64,000 nt of DNA. Source: Parapristionchus giblindavisi. Its lineage: Eukaryota; Nematoda; Chromadorea; Rhabditida; Diplogasteridae. The position numbers were made by a program, and so were the translations under genes. The notes beneath the pieces were generated by a model that worked only from the letters and a program-made list of their open reading frames with translations, was not told where the DNA came from and ran no database searches. This document shows, piece after piece, positions 23,357 through 35,370 of this stretch (position 1 is its first letter; each line of letters begins with the position of its first letter). The stretch covers positions 310,001 to 374,000 of the forward strand of contig CALSFV010000266.1 of NCBI GenBank assembly GCA_943737045.1, read 5' to 3'.

Positions 23357-24089
23357 TTAATTCCAAGGTAAAATCCGTCGAAGCCCTGTGGCACAATTAT
23401 TCTGCGATAACCCCTTTTGGAACGCCTTGTTCCTGGAACCTTTCCTTATTGTCAAATCGATAAGGAAAACAGTCTGCCAGTCAACTTTACCCAGTACTCC
23501 TCATAGAATTTGAACGCTACTGAATCTACGCAGTACTACAGTACTCTTTCGTACATTGTCCACGTGTGTCTCTCTATCGTCATTATCCACAAAATGAGAA
23601 AGTGTATTTGTATGTCACTTTAAAAAAGAGAATCGTCAACATTGAAATCACAATCGTTTCAACCAATAACTAAGATACCAGAAACACCGAATCACCGGAT
23701 TTACAAGGGAAGTTAGCGTAGTCAATCATTGCATTTGGGATGAGACACATATGTCATTCGATTAGCAAATGTTGAAAAGTGTGGAGTACACTCGTTGCAC
23801 ATATGCATTACTGTAATTTACTGTGTAAAATCGATCGATGAAATGCGCTTTCCACCACGTTTATCGCAACAAAACGTAGCATTTTCTCACACAACCAAGT
23901 CAATCAATGGGGAGGGGCTAAAGAGACAGGTAATAAAAGGGGCAAAGGGGACAAAGCTAACAAGCTACCAGCATAGACAAAAAGAAGGAACAACACGACT
24001 GTTCACAGGATATATCACGCGTGTCGCGGGGGAAGGTTCGAATAAACGGTGGCACATTGAAAAAATCGAAAATGAGCAGAAGTCATTTT

Positions 24090-26586
24090 TCGGTAGTCCA
24101 CATGGTCCCTAACAAGGTACCGTCGAGCTTTTTTGCATATCTTCATTTTCAACGACGAGAGACGTCGTCAAACTTTTTGAACGTCGAAATCGGCCGACTT
24201 TGGAGCTCTATAGCTCTTCGGGGTCTGGTTTTTGGCATCGAGTCGTCAACAGAAGAATTTCCCGGAATGTCAAGGAGAATACGCCTGCATCATTGCCAGG
24301 TCGATATTTTAATTAGTATTTTTATAAATCGTTTTTATTGATTAGTTTTCTTAAAAATATAGAAGCCGAAATTTTGCAATAGCTTAATCGATAGATCTCG
24401 TCCCCAGCTTTTCAATGGTATGCTGAACTCATACTTAATTTAAAGGCAGGTGGCATCCAAAAATTTCGATTTGAAATAGTTAAAATAGTTCATCGCATGT
24501 TGATAAGCTCAAAGAACTATTCAGAAATATGTATTTGAAAGTTTGAAAAGACGCTCTGGTAAGAAGTTGGATTACTGTAGCCTGCTCCACACCTCGGGCG
24601 AGGTTTCCGAACTACAGTATGCTAACTCCACCGAAAAGCTCAAAATAGCCCATTATTGAGTTTTATTCTTCATAATTCCCCACTGCGGATAGAATTATCA
24701 TTAAAATATTCAATTTCAAGTCGTATCCAAAGAGTTGGTGTGGCAATTAGGAAAAGGCTCCCGCTATATGGAGCAGACTGTAGTTTTCTAACTGCGCCAT
24801 TCTCCTTACCAGAAAATTCTTATGATATAAGATGTATATATTTCGAAACAGAATTTCAAGCTCTTTTATATGAGATCAACTTGTTTTTCGTTTCCCGGTC
24901 CCTTTAAGTGCGCTCGAAAGTTATGATGGGGGGTGGGGGGGGGGGGGTTTAATCGAGTGCGATCGCATGAGAGGAGAGTGACGCAGCCAGTGATCTACCC
25001 ACTCATCTGCCGGGGGGGGGGGGGCGATTATTTGCACAACAGATCATAAATCGGTCGGGAGGTGGCGCATGGCAACCAAAGTTGTATTATTGTTATCAGT
25101 GGGAGTGTACGGTATTGTGCTACTGTAACCTTCAGGAATCGCGAACTGTTTTTTTTCATTTGACCCATGACCCGGGGTTCATGGTTGAAAATGGCCAAAG
25201 TCGAAAAATTCATGACGGCTCGATATCAAATACTAGTTGTCATTATATCAATAGTGAGCCAACTTTTATCTTTATGGTTACCGAAACCCGACTACAGTAA
25301 TCAAACCGGGATTTCAAGTGCATTCCGCTATAATATTGCAGGTTACGGTATCTAGATTACGATTGTTCGGGTTACAATATCCAGAAAGATAAAAGTTGGC
25401 TCACTATTGATATAAAGACAACTAGTATTTGATCTCGAGCCGTCATGAATTTTTCGACTTTGGTCATTTTCAACCATGAACCCGGGTCATGGGTCAACTG
25501 AAAAAAATCAGTTCGCGATTCCTCACGGTTACGGTAGAACAATACCGTACACTCCCACTGATAACAATGGTACAACTTTGGTTGCCTTGCGCCACCTCCC
25601 GACCGATTTTTGATCCGTTGTGCAAATGATCGTTGTACAAATGATCGCCCCCCCCCCATCTGCCTCGTACAATGACTTCGCCCATTGTAATCAGTTTCTC
25701 TCTTGTTCTAGTACATTTCCAAGTTATTTTTTGTAAACTTTCGGATATTTATTTCTATAATTCAATTCATTATATATCACAAAGTCCATAGATGATAACA
25801 AAGAGGTTTCAAATTCACAAGAATATTTCATCACACTCTTCCTCACCATCCTGATGAAGTCATCTTCGTTTTATCCTAGGATGTCCTCGTCCTCATCTTC
25901 CTCATCCTCTCCCTCCTCCTCGAAGACGTCTCCGAGTCCTCCGATTCCTCCACAACCCTTCTCTTCCTGGTCATTCCACTGGTTGATCGAACACTCTTTG
26001 TTATCATGTATGAACTTTGTGATAGATAATGAATTGAATTACAGAAATAAATAGGTGAAAGTTATCAAAAAATAACTTGGAAATGTACTAGGACAAGAGT
26101 AAAACTGATTACAATGGGCGAAGTCATTGTACGAGGCAGATGAGTGGGTAGATCACTGGCTGCGTCACTCTCCTCTCATGCGAACGCACTCGATTAAAAC
26201 CTTGAAATGATCATAACTTTCGAGCGCACTTAAATAAAGTATGAGTTCAGCATACCATTGAAAAGCTGGGGACGAGATCTATCGATTAAGCTATTGCAAA
26301 ATTTCGGCTTCTATATTTTTAAGAAAACTAATAAATAAAAACGATTTATAAAAATACTAATTAAAATATCGACCTGGCAATGATGCAGGCGTATTCTCCT
26401 TGACATTCCGGGAAATTCTTCGGTTGACGACTCGATACCAAAACCAGACCCCGAAGAGCTATAGAGCTCCAAAGTCGGCCGATTTCGACGTTCAAAAAGT
26501 TTGACGACGTCGACGTTGAAAATGAAGATATGCAAAAAAGCTCGACGGTACCTTGTTAGGGACCATGTGGACTACCGAAAAATGTA
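24090..26586. mobile_element. Compound long palindrome (three nested or adjacent foldbacks)
   Basis: The outer arms (about 24090-24430 and 26245-26586) share AGTCCACATGG, GTACCGTCGAGCTTTTTTGC and GGTCGATATTTTAATTAGTA. A middle pair (24900-25010 and 26125-26235) shares GATGAGTGGGTAGATCACTG. Inside are two separate foldbacks: 25015-25655 (arms with AGCCAACTTTTATCTTT and GAATCGCGAACTG) and 25668-26135 (arms with CAATGACTTCGCCCATTGTA). The centre of the last is a serine/proline-coding low-complexity run with no real gene. No transposase seen. Confidence 0.8.
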
Positions 26587-27030
26587 TTAATATACGGGGG
26601 TAAAAAAATGTGCCAACTACCCCCGTATTTTACTCGATTCTGCAGTGACGTGATATATCAAAGTGAAGAAAAATCGATATAAATCAATAATTGATAATCA
26701 ATCGATAACAAGAAAAGGACTACTGTAGTTCAACAGAATACGATAGCAACAGATAAATTTTTTAGGCAATAAAGGAAACAAAGTGAATAAAATTATCAAG
26801 AAAAGAACAAAAAGGGGGAAACTGAATTTTTTTTACATTTCAATGATAAAACATACAGATAATTCCGAAAATATTGATTTGTTTGATCAATTATTGATTA
26901 GGAAATAGCAGAATGAACATTAACGCTGTTCAAGCCAGAATACGGTATAGAGACTGAGAACGGGTCAAATCACACATCAATAATCAGAAGAATACAATCA
27001 ATATAATCAATATGATAATGGACGAAGGCA
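26586..27030. other. Spacer between palindrome and CAD copy B2
   Basis: A small hairpin (TATACGGGGGT ... ACCCCCGTAT, about 26592-26631) follows the palindrome. The rest is AT-rich with no gene seen. Confidence 0.4.
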
Positions 27031-27040
27031 AATACATTCT

Positions 27041-27127
27041 TACGGTAGGTCAGATGGAGTACGGTAGGTCAGATGGAGTACGGTAGGTCAGATGGAGTAC
27101 GGTAGGTCAGATGGTGTACGGTGGGTC
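27041..27127. repeat. 19-bp tandem repeat
   Basis: Four to five copies of TACGGTAGGTCAGATGGAG just 3' of the CAD B2 stop codon, the last copy degenerate. Confidence 0.9.
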
Positions 27128-27956
27128 ACACAAGGCATACGGTAGCCTACTGCTCCATGCGGACGAACATACCGTTGCGAGTCGGAATATTGGGAGATAT
27201 GAATGAGGGCTACGGTAGACCATTTATTTCCATTATTATGATTTCTGTACATAATCTATTGTCACTGAAAGATCACTGGCCACCAGTGATCACCCGCAGG
27301 ACTTCGTGTGCCTTGAATAACGGGTTGTACCTTTACCTTAATCTACTGTAAGTTTGATCTTTAATGGTTCAATGCGTAACTATTTCGTAACATGCATACC
27401 AAAGAACATTGATTTTTTCTTGTTATCGTAATTCCTCAAAAAGCTATACAAATATTTTCAAGAAGTTCTTCAGTTATTTTCCAAAAAAAAGAGAAATTGT
27501 CATAAATCTACAAGCGTGTCTAATTGTTTCAAAACACTCCCGAGCCAATTATGCTTTCACAAAATAAAATAAAAATCAGTGGGACCAAACCTGTCTGAAG
27601 TACGCCGCACGCGGGTCATTGTCCAGCTCGGTCGAGATTGTCCAGCTCGGTCGAGATCTCGTCCACACGAGGCAGAGAGTGCAGCACGATGGGCAGTTGA
27701 CGATGAGGATCTGAAATAGGGTGGATGAGGAGCGGATCAAAGTGCAAAGCACATCGTAGAAAGATCAAAGCTCAGACTACAAATACCAGCGATTAAAGTT
27801 CAGACTACAAAGACCAGAGATCAAAGTACAGACTACAAAGACCAGATATCAAAGTGAAGTCTCGTCACGTACACCACGTCCACGCCCTGGATTCCCTCGG
27901 CGAGTCCGGAGAAACGCTTCTGAACAAAGATCAAAGATCAATGATGAACACGTTAG

Positions 27957-28085
27957 TAGCCGTAGGCATGAACACCAGAAAACCCGTTTTCCTCGGTAAA
28001 TGTGGCGTCACTAGCGAGGATTTTTGGCAAGCTCCTATGGTTGTGACGTCACGTTTGTCGGCAAATGGGTTGCCTACGCAGGTAT
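27957..28085. mobile_element. Worn MITE (GCGTAGGC family) in B2 intron
   Basis: CGTAGGCATGAACACC ... GGTTGCCTACGCA with internal GGCGTCACTAGCG / TGTGACGTCACG: a diverged relative of the clean copy at 51519-51652. Confidence 0.45.
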
Positions 28086-28599
28086 CAAACTACAAAATGG
28101 CCAAGATCAAAGCTCAAACTACACCAAACCTGCTTGAAGGACGAGTGCTTGCTGACGTAGTCGACGTCGTTATCGGGCATCTGAAGCTCGGACGGAGCGA
28201 CGTAGTGCAGAGTGATGTCCTGTACGCGAATAGATATTACAAATATCAGACCAAAGATCAAACTACATAGATCAACAGACCAAAGATCAAGCTATAAAGA
28301 TCAAATATCATACTTTTAGACACAGAGCAGCTTGGCGAGCGAGTTCACGGTGCTGCCATTCTTGAGATCACCGACGAGGGCGATCGTGAGACCATTCACC
28401 GTGGACAGCTCTTGACGGATCGCGTAGAGGTCGAGAAGAGCCTGTGAAAGATCAAAGATCAGAGATCAAACTACATCAAGAGGAGATCAAATATCAAATT
28501 ACATAAAGAGGAGATCAAAGATCACGCTACGCAATAAAGGGAATCTTTGAAGAAACTAATCAAAAATCGATCAATTAATGTGAAGGAGAACACTGACCG

Positions 28600-28722
28600 C
28601 ATGCAAGAACAGTTTTCCGGAAAAAATGTGACGTCATTAGCGTAGGCGGAGGCGTTTATCAAAAATGCTCCGCCTACGCTTGTAACGTCAAGTTTGTCGA
28701 CAAACGGTTTGTCAACGTTCTA
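28600..28722. mobile_element. MITE (GCGTAGGCGGAG family) in B2 intron
   Basis: GCATGCAAGAACAGTTTTCC ... GCGTAGGCGGAG, loop, CTCCGCCTACGC ... AACGTC: an imperfect palindrome whose left half nearly matches the element at 51519-51652. Confidence 0.65.
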
Positions 28723-30845
28723 AAGTTGATGTAGTATAGAGCACTTGCTCACCTGCGTGGGATGTTCTCCGGTTCCGTCTCTGGCATTGATCACGGGGAC
28801 GCGGATGGCACTCGCGGCCGTAACCGCACGCGCAGCCGCACCCGACTCAGGATGGCGGATGACCACAGCCTCGGCGTAGCCAGCCATCACACGCACCGAA
28901 TCTGTGTCATAGAAGTTATTTATTTCCATAGGCATAACACCATGAAGAACTTTACTACTTAATAGCTTTATTGTTACAGTTATTTTAAATACGTGCATGA
29001 ATATCACTCATGTACATTGATTTACTTATTAAATTAGTTAATTGATCCAATTCTCTAGCTACATTATCCTCTAGTACCGGCAAAATAGAACTACAGTATC
29101 CTCGCGAGAGATATCAAACTAGCGATAGCACTACAGTAATCTACCGTAACCCAAACGTCCCTAAATTACCGTACCCTCGAGCGTCTCTCCCTTCTGGACG
29201 CTGCTTGTCTGTGCCGTCATCGAGGTGACCGTGCCTCCGAGACTATGCATGGCTGACTGAAATGGGAATGGTCAGACTACGCAAACGTCAAAGATCAAAG
29301 ATCATAGACCAAATATCAACTCACCTCGAAGGAACAGATTGTACGTGTGGATACCTCGTAGAACATGGAAGCGAGCACGCAGACCTGCAACATTTGTGTT
29401 TGACTCCGATATCATAGTCTATTCGACTCGCGCTATAGACGCTATGATTAACGAAACAGTCTTGATGATCCCAATACTACAGTTCATACAGTGAGGAAAG
29501 TGTAACGCCTATCAACACAATCGGAGAAAAAGTTTATGAAACCATAAAAACAATCAATAATATTTCATCAATCAACAAATCAACCAATCAATCAATCAAT
29601 CAATCGATCAATATCAATCAATCAATATCAGCCACGTCGAGGATACGGTGAACCTGAGAGAAAGATCAAAGATCAGATTTCAAAGAACAAAGATCAGAAT
29701 TCAAAGAACAAAGATTAGACGTCAAAGATCAAAGATCATCACCGCAGATTCCGCCCACTCACCATAGCCTTGGTGATGTCCTGCACGGCGATGACACTCA
29801 TGCCAGCCAGGCCTGCATCGTCCGAGATGGGAGACATGACACGAGGGGGCGTGGCGATCGAGGAGGAGGCATCCGACTCGTCCTTCGTCGTGTGCCCCGC
29901 GACGGCTATGGGACCGGTGGAGGTTACTGTAAGAGAGAGAGATGAAAGATCAAAGATCAAAACACAAGTCATAATCGTCGGTTGGCAAGTATGCTTGATA
30001 ACTTTTCTTTTAAATTAAAGCCCTCAATCATCCGATCACCCGTGGCATTGTTGTTTCACGAAGGAAGTTTTAGTTTGTTTCATTCGACTATGCCAATTAT
30101 ATACATAATTTTGAGGATTATACCAGCAAACATTGTCATTAGACCACGCGTGATTAGATATCAAAGATCAAAGTTGAATACACAAGACATAATCGTCGGT
30201 TGGCAAGTATGCTTGATAGATTTATTCTTCAAAAGTCAAAGTCAAAAGTCATCCGATCCCTGTGACATTGATGTTTCACGAAGGAAGTTTTAACTTGTTT
30301 CATTACACTATGCCAATCGCAATAGTACACTCTATATCTACACCAGCACACATTGTTATTAGCCCACGCGTGATTAGAGATCAAAGATCAAAGATCAACG
30401 TACTCAAAACAACCTACCACCAATGGAAGAAGTCGAGGTGAGCGGCTTGCGAGCCTTCACATCGGCCTTCTTCGTCTTCTTGGGCTCTTCGAATACTGGA
30501 AGAATACAATTTATTAACCGTTTTCTTTTTTTCAAAATAGACTCCGCCAACTGACAAGCTCCGCCTTCTTTTTACAGAACACATTTATGGAAATACAACG
30601 AAGACGATGAGACTCTCCTAATTATCTCCGCTCTGGCAGCACTCTCTCGTCGACAAAGGAAGCGAGAGAGTGTGGCCAGATAGGAGTTTCGAATTAGCTC
30701 AGAGTGCTGCTTTAACTACCAACAGCACTAGTAAAGAAATATCAAGAAAAGTCACCATATTATCTTTTACCTATCTCAACCATTTCAACCCTGAGAATCA
30801 TTACCCATATCACTGTCAAGTCACAATTATTTTCATTTTAACTGG

Positions 30846-30895
30846 TGTTCGCCTCGGGCGTAGATAAATTATTATAAATTATAATTATAAAAAAC
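30846..30895 (+). repeat. LINE 3' tail (GCCTCGGGCGTAGATAAA type) in CAD intron
   Basis: Matches the 3' end of the LINE fragment at 14.6 kb. A shorter form is at 44335-44370 in copy C. Confidence 0.5.
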
Positions 30896-31029
30896 CTTCA
30901 ACGGTGGCATCACCACCATCGAGCGTACGACGACCCTCTTCCGTGCCACGAATGTTGCGGCCGAAACCGGGCTTGGCGACAACCTGCTAGAGTTCAAAGA
31001 TCAGGCATCAAACTACAAAGATCAACCCA

Positions 31030-31150
31030 AGACCATGTATCAAACTACAAAGATCAACATAAGGAAAGGCATCAGACTACAAAGATCAACATAAGGAAAG
31101 GCATCAGACTACAAAGATCAACATAAGGAAAGGCATCAGACTACAAAGAT
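31030..31150. repeat. 32-bp intronic tandem repeat
   Basis: Unit TCAACATAAGGAAAGGCATC + AGACTACAAAGA, about three copies. The same intron in copy C (about 44525-44595) has two, and in A1 (about 17960-18060) a diverged 32-bp unit (CAATCCAAGATCAGGCATGA + AACTACAAAGAT) occurs three to four times. Confidence 0.85.
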
Positions 31151-33399
31151 CAACCCCGTCTACAGTACCTCTCCATCGACGTAAGCCTCCTCTCCGCGGA
31201 TTGACTACGCGTCCCTTGATCTGAAAGAGAGAGAGGATTAGTTCAGAGATCAAACCACAAATGATCAAAGTTCAAACTACAACCAACCTTGCGTCCGGCA
31301 AACGGCGTCCAGGCAGCACGCGAGAATCCTCCCGTAGCGGGAATCGTCCATTCAGCAGCCATATCCACCTGCAAACTTGTGCTGTTTAACAGAAACGATA
31401 AAAACGGGAGAAAAATCCATTAGAGCGCTGATATCATCGCTATGCAGCACAAGTCTCTCTGCCCCACCTCGATGTAGGTGTCCGGCTGTGCTGGCAGACC
31501 GAAGATTCTGGAAAGAAATATCACTTAAAATATATGTTTTCAAATATAAAATTAGTGGGCGGAGCTTATTCTACGCTCCGCCCATTTTCATTCTCCAGCA
31601 ACCAATCAGCGTAGCGCACCTTCTCGGGTTGTGGTGCAAACGATCGACGAGCTGGTTCATCGTGAGACGTCCCTCGTTGACGGCTGCAAGAAATCAAGGA
31701 TCAGACATCAGACTACAAAGCACAAAGATCAACTACAAGATCAAACTACAAACCAGTGAGCAGCAGGGGCAGCATGTACTCGACTCCGGGGAAGCCTGGA
31801 GGCGGCTTCTCGCTGTGCTTCTCGGCGGAGGTGTGGGGAGCTGAGAGGGCATTTGTTATACACAAACAACATGATACTCAGGGAAGCGACGCTGTCAAAA
31901 CCAATTAGCTGTGTAGCTTGACTGAGTAGCATGGAATACCGTGATCAGTGGCGAAGCAGTCAATGTAGTCCAAGTTGGCCCACAGTGCGTCCACGTCCTC
32001 TTGTGTGCCGAGACGAGGTCGAACCTGAGAGCATATTTGACAGCGTAGATGATTGAATGCGCTTAGTATCATAGTCGCATTCGACTGCGTAGCTGACAAT
32101 ATTGTTGACTGAGTATCATACCTCACGTACGCCCTCGATGATGTCATCAACGGTGAGGAAGAGGTGATGGGGGCACACCTCGCACGTGATAGGACCTCCC
32201 TGACAATGAGAAAATATATTCTCAACTCTATTTTAGCATCAAACTATAAGTATCCTAAACCCGAAAACTATTATTCTACGTTCATCGTTAACCTACTTTG
32301 CTTGTCTATTCATTGGTATTCATTGTTTACTCATTATCTACCGTTCTGTATCTTGTAATGGCATTAAATTATTATTATACGGCAAGACACAACTACAGTA
32401 AACCAAGCTACTTGTATTATAAACGAACAGTTATGCTTATCGTAATTCTTTCCGTCTTTGACTAAACCATAAAATTTTCCTTTCTCATCCTTCCCATAAT
32501 CAACATGTTCAGTGCCCGTTGATATCTAGTTTCGCGAATAAGCCAAAATCTATGGTCGAACAGTGGGGACAATTTCTCTCTATATCATGGTTGGAAAAAA
32601 TAAAATGAGTTATAAGCACTCCGCACTTCCTATGAGCCAATCTGATTACCGCAATTTTTATCGCATATTTGTAAGATTGATCTCTCACTTCTACATTCGC
32701 TCATTTATTGTATAATCACACATTTGCCTATTTCATGGTAAATAAAATTATTATTATATTTACACCAAACACCACACCAACCTTCTCCTTGGCCATGCGG
32801 ACAGCCTCAATCTCCTCCTTCGTCGACAAGTGGCAAATGTGTACTGTAAAGCGAATTGATTAGGAGAAGAACACCACGATTGAGAAACGGCGCCTGCCAA
32901 GACGCACTCGGTGCATCGAACACTACCTGATCGTCCGACAATCTGTGCGGCTCCGAGTATGGCGAGCAGCGTCTGCTTCTCCGAGTGGCACACGACGGGA
33001 CGCGTGGTGGGGAAGGTCGACAGATGCTAGAAAGATGGGAGAAATTAGTACTGTAGGCACTTACACCGCACAATATTACTGTAAACGCATATTGATTACG
33101 AATGGTCCCGTTCTATCTTTCACGCAACCATACTCTCTTTCCCCATGTCGTTGAATGAATGAACCATTGGTCGAATAACTATGTTACAGATTTACAAAAT
33201 GCGGTCTGGTTTTCACAAAAAATGCGCTCGTGTTTTCACAAAACATTACAAAATGCAGTCAGGCTTCGTAGTTCGCAACGTACTTTTCGGCCTATGGCAT
33301 GAACCAGGGCTGTGCGCGACATGTACACCACTCTCGTGAGACACGTTGATTTCTAGTTTCGACAATCAGCCAAAACCCATGGTTATATGCACAAGACGA

Positions 33400-33430
33400 T
33401 AACAACTTCATAGCGGCATCAAACTACAAA
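33400..33430. other. Junction between CAD copies B2 and A2
   Basis: Left of this point the DNA follows the copy C intron at about 46490 (GTTATATGCACAAGACGAT). Right of it the DNA is the intron between the GEEAYVDGE and linker exons (TCAAACTACAAAGATCAACC). The switch falls next to a CAAACTACAAAGATCAA repeat, which could have served as recombination substrate. Confidence 0.65.
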
Positions 33431-34677
33431 GATCAACCCAAGATCAGGCATCAAACTACAAAGATCAACCGAGGCTCAGGTATCAAACTACAACGATCAA
33501 CCCCGTCCAAACTACCTCTCCATCGACGTAAGCCTCCTCTCCGCGGATGACAACGTTGACTGCGCGTCCCTTGAAGAGATATGATTATTCCAAAGATCAA
33601 ACTACAAATGCTCAAACGCCTAAGTCCAAACCACAAATGATCAAAGTTCAAACTACAACCAACCTTGCGTCCAGCAAACGGCGTCCAGGCAGCACGCGAG
33701 AATCCTCCCGTAGCGGGAATCGTCCATTCAGCAGCCATATCCACCTGCAAACTTGTGCTGTTAAAAACAGAAACGATAAAAACGGGAGAAAAAGCCATTA
33801 GAGCGCTGATATCATCGCTATGCAGCACAAGTCTCACCTCGATGTAGGTGTCCGGCTGTGTGGGCAGACCGAAGATTCTGTAAAGAAATATATACAAGAA
33901 TATAAAACAGTGGGCAGGGCTTATTCTACGCTCCACCCATTTTCATTCTCCAGCAACCAATCAGCATAGCGCACCTTCTCGGGTTGTGGTGCAGACGATC
34001 GACGAGTTGATTCATCGTGAGACGTCCCTCGTTGACGGCTGCAAAAGATCAGACATTAGACTACAAAGACCAAAGTTCAAACTACAAACCAGTGAGCAGC
34101 AGGGGCAACATATACTCGACTCCGGGGAAGCCTGGAGGCGGCTTCTCGCTGTGCTTCTCAGCAGAAGTGTGGGGAGCTGAGAGGGCATTTGTTAGACTCA
34201 AACAACATGATACTCAAAACAATTTCGCTGCGTAGCTTGACTGAGTATCATATGGCATACCGTGATCAGTGGCGAAGCAGTCAATGTAGTCGATGTTGGC
34301 CCAGAGCGCATCCACATCCTCTTGTGTGCCGAGAAGAGGACGAACCTGAGAGCATATTTGACTGCGTAGATGATGAATGACTGAGTATCATAGTTGCATT
34401 CGACTGCGTAGCTAATACCATACTGTTGACTGAGTATCATACCTCACGCACACCCTCGATGATGTCATCAACGGTGAGGAAGAGATGATGGGGGCACACC
34501 TCGCATGTGATAGGAACTCCCTGAGATGTGACATGTTCTCAACTCCATTTCAGCCATCAAACTATAATTATCATAGCCCAAGGCAAGACAAAACTATAGT
34601 AAACCAAGTTTATCTTATTTCAAATGAACAGTTATCATCGTCGCAATTCGCTTTTCTCCGTCTCTGACTTAACCATA

Positions 34678-35143
34678 CACTTACAGAAAAATCCCTTATA
34701 TGTAAGGGAATAATTCCCTGGCTAAGGACCCATGGGAATTATTCCCTTACAGGTAAGGGAAATATTCCCGTGACCTGTAAGGGATAAATTCCCTTACAGG
34801 TAAGGGATATAAAATAGATTGAAACAATAAGAAAAATTGGCAAAGTTGATTTGCACCAGGTAGGAATCGAACCTACGAGTTTCGGTTCTGTACCCAATAC
34901 CCTTGCCACTAAGCCATTTGGACATGTTTGAACTCTCGTAAAACTTGATGATAGATCTAGTCAGACTTGATCGTTCATATATGAATGAAAAATGGGAAAT
35001 CCCTTACAGGTAAGGGAAATATTTAAGGGAATATTTCCCTAGTTAAAATTGCCTTACCTATAAGGGATTCTGAGTAGATAAGGGAATTATTCCCTAAGGG
35101 AAGTGCAGTTACGAAACTTCCCTAAGGGAATTTTCTGTGAGTG
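34678..35143. mobile_element. TA-flanked inverted-repeat element with tRNA-like cargo, in A2
   Basis: TIRs CACTTACAGAAAA and TTTTCTGTGAGTG with TA on both sides (34676-34677, 35144-35145). The interior is made of repeated TAAGGGAATAATTCCC / CCCTTACAGGTAAGGG hairpins. A1 lacks it at the equivalent site (about 19222-19250). A tRNA-like body is inside (about 34922-34852, minus). Confidence 0.8.
34852..34924 (-). pseudogene. tRNA-like sequence inside element
   Basis: A box TGGCTTAGTGGCAAGGG, B box GGTTCGATTCC, T stem GTAGG/CCTAC, then a CAAATCAACTTTGCCAATTTTT tail region. The acceptor stem 5' and 3' halves do not pair, so it is a tRNA relic or SINE-like head. Confidence 0.55.
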
Positions 35144-35370
35144 TACAATATTTCTTTCTCTTCTTTCGCATATCCAACATTTCTGCAGTGCCAGTTGATA
35201 TCTAGTTTCGCGAATAAGTCAAATCTATGGTTAAACAGACGGGACAATTTCCTTCTCTCCCACGATTGAAAATAGTTATAAGTTATAAGGATATAAGATT
35301 GTAAAGATTGAAGGATAATGTATATAAATCAAAATATATAAGTTGTTATAAACAATCCTTACTTCCTATA

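Larger units (their letters stand above)
27147..33026 (-). pseudogene. CAD partial copy B2: second half of dihydroorotase plus the only near-complete aspartate transcarbamylase
   Basis: Exons in order: [17 protein letters not shown] (33026-32927), [20 protein letters not shown] (32843-32776), [11 protein letters not shown] (about 32202-32125), [20 protein letters not shown] (about 32026-31942), [61 protein letters not shown], a DHO exon with an 8-bp deletion (about 31225-31170), linker exons, then ATC: AGMSVIAVQDITKAM, a cut-short VHRILDVAD exon (about 29660-29628), [42 protein letters not shown] ... [21 protein letters not shown] ... [64 protein letters not shown] and NGMFVRMEQ with stop 27149-27147. 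ATC joins carbamoyl phosphate and aspartate. A 19-bp tandem duplication (27620-27657) shifts the frame to an early stop. Probably a pseudogene. Confidence 0.8.

Noticed and set aside
25854..26054. Ser/Pro-rich ORF in the centre of the compound palindrome
   Set aside because: Low-complexity CCT/TCC repeat in a palindrome loop; no evidence of a gene.
31377..31844. 155-codon plus-strand ORF (and its twin at 44820-45287)
   Set aside because: Antisense to CAD exons and introns; no domain seen and it mixes exon and intron sequence.
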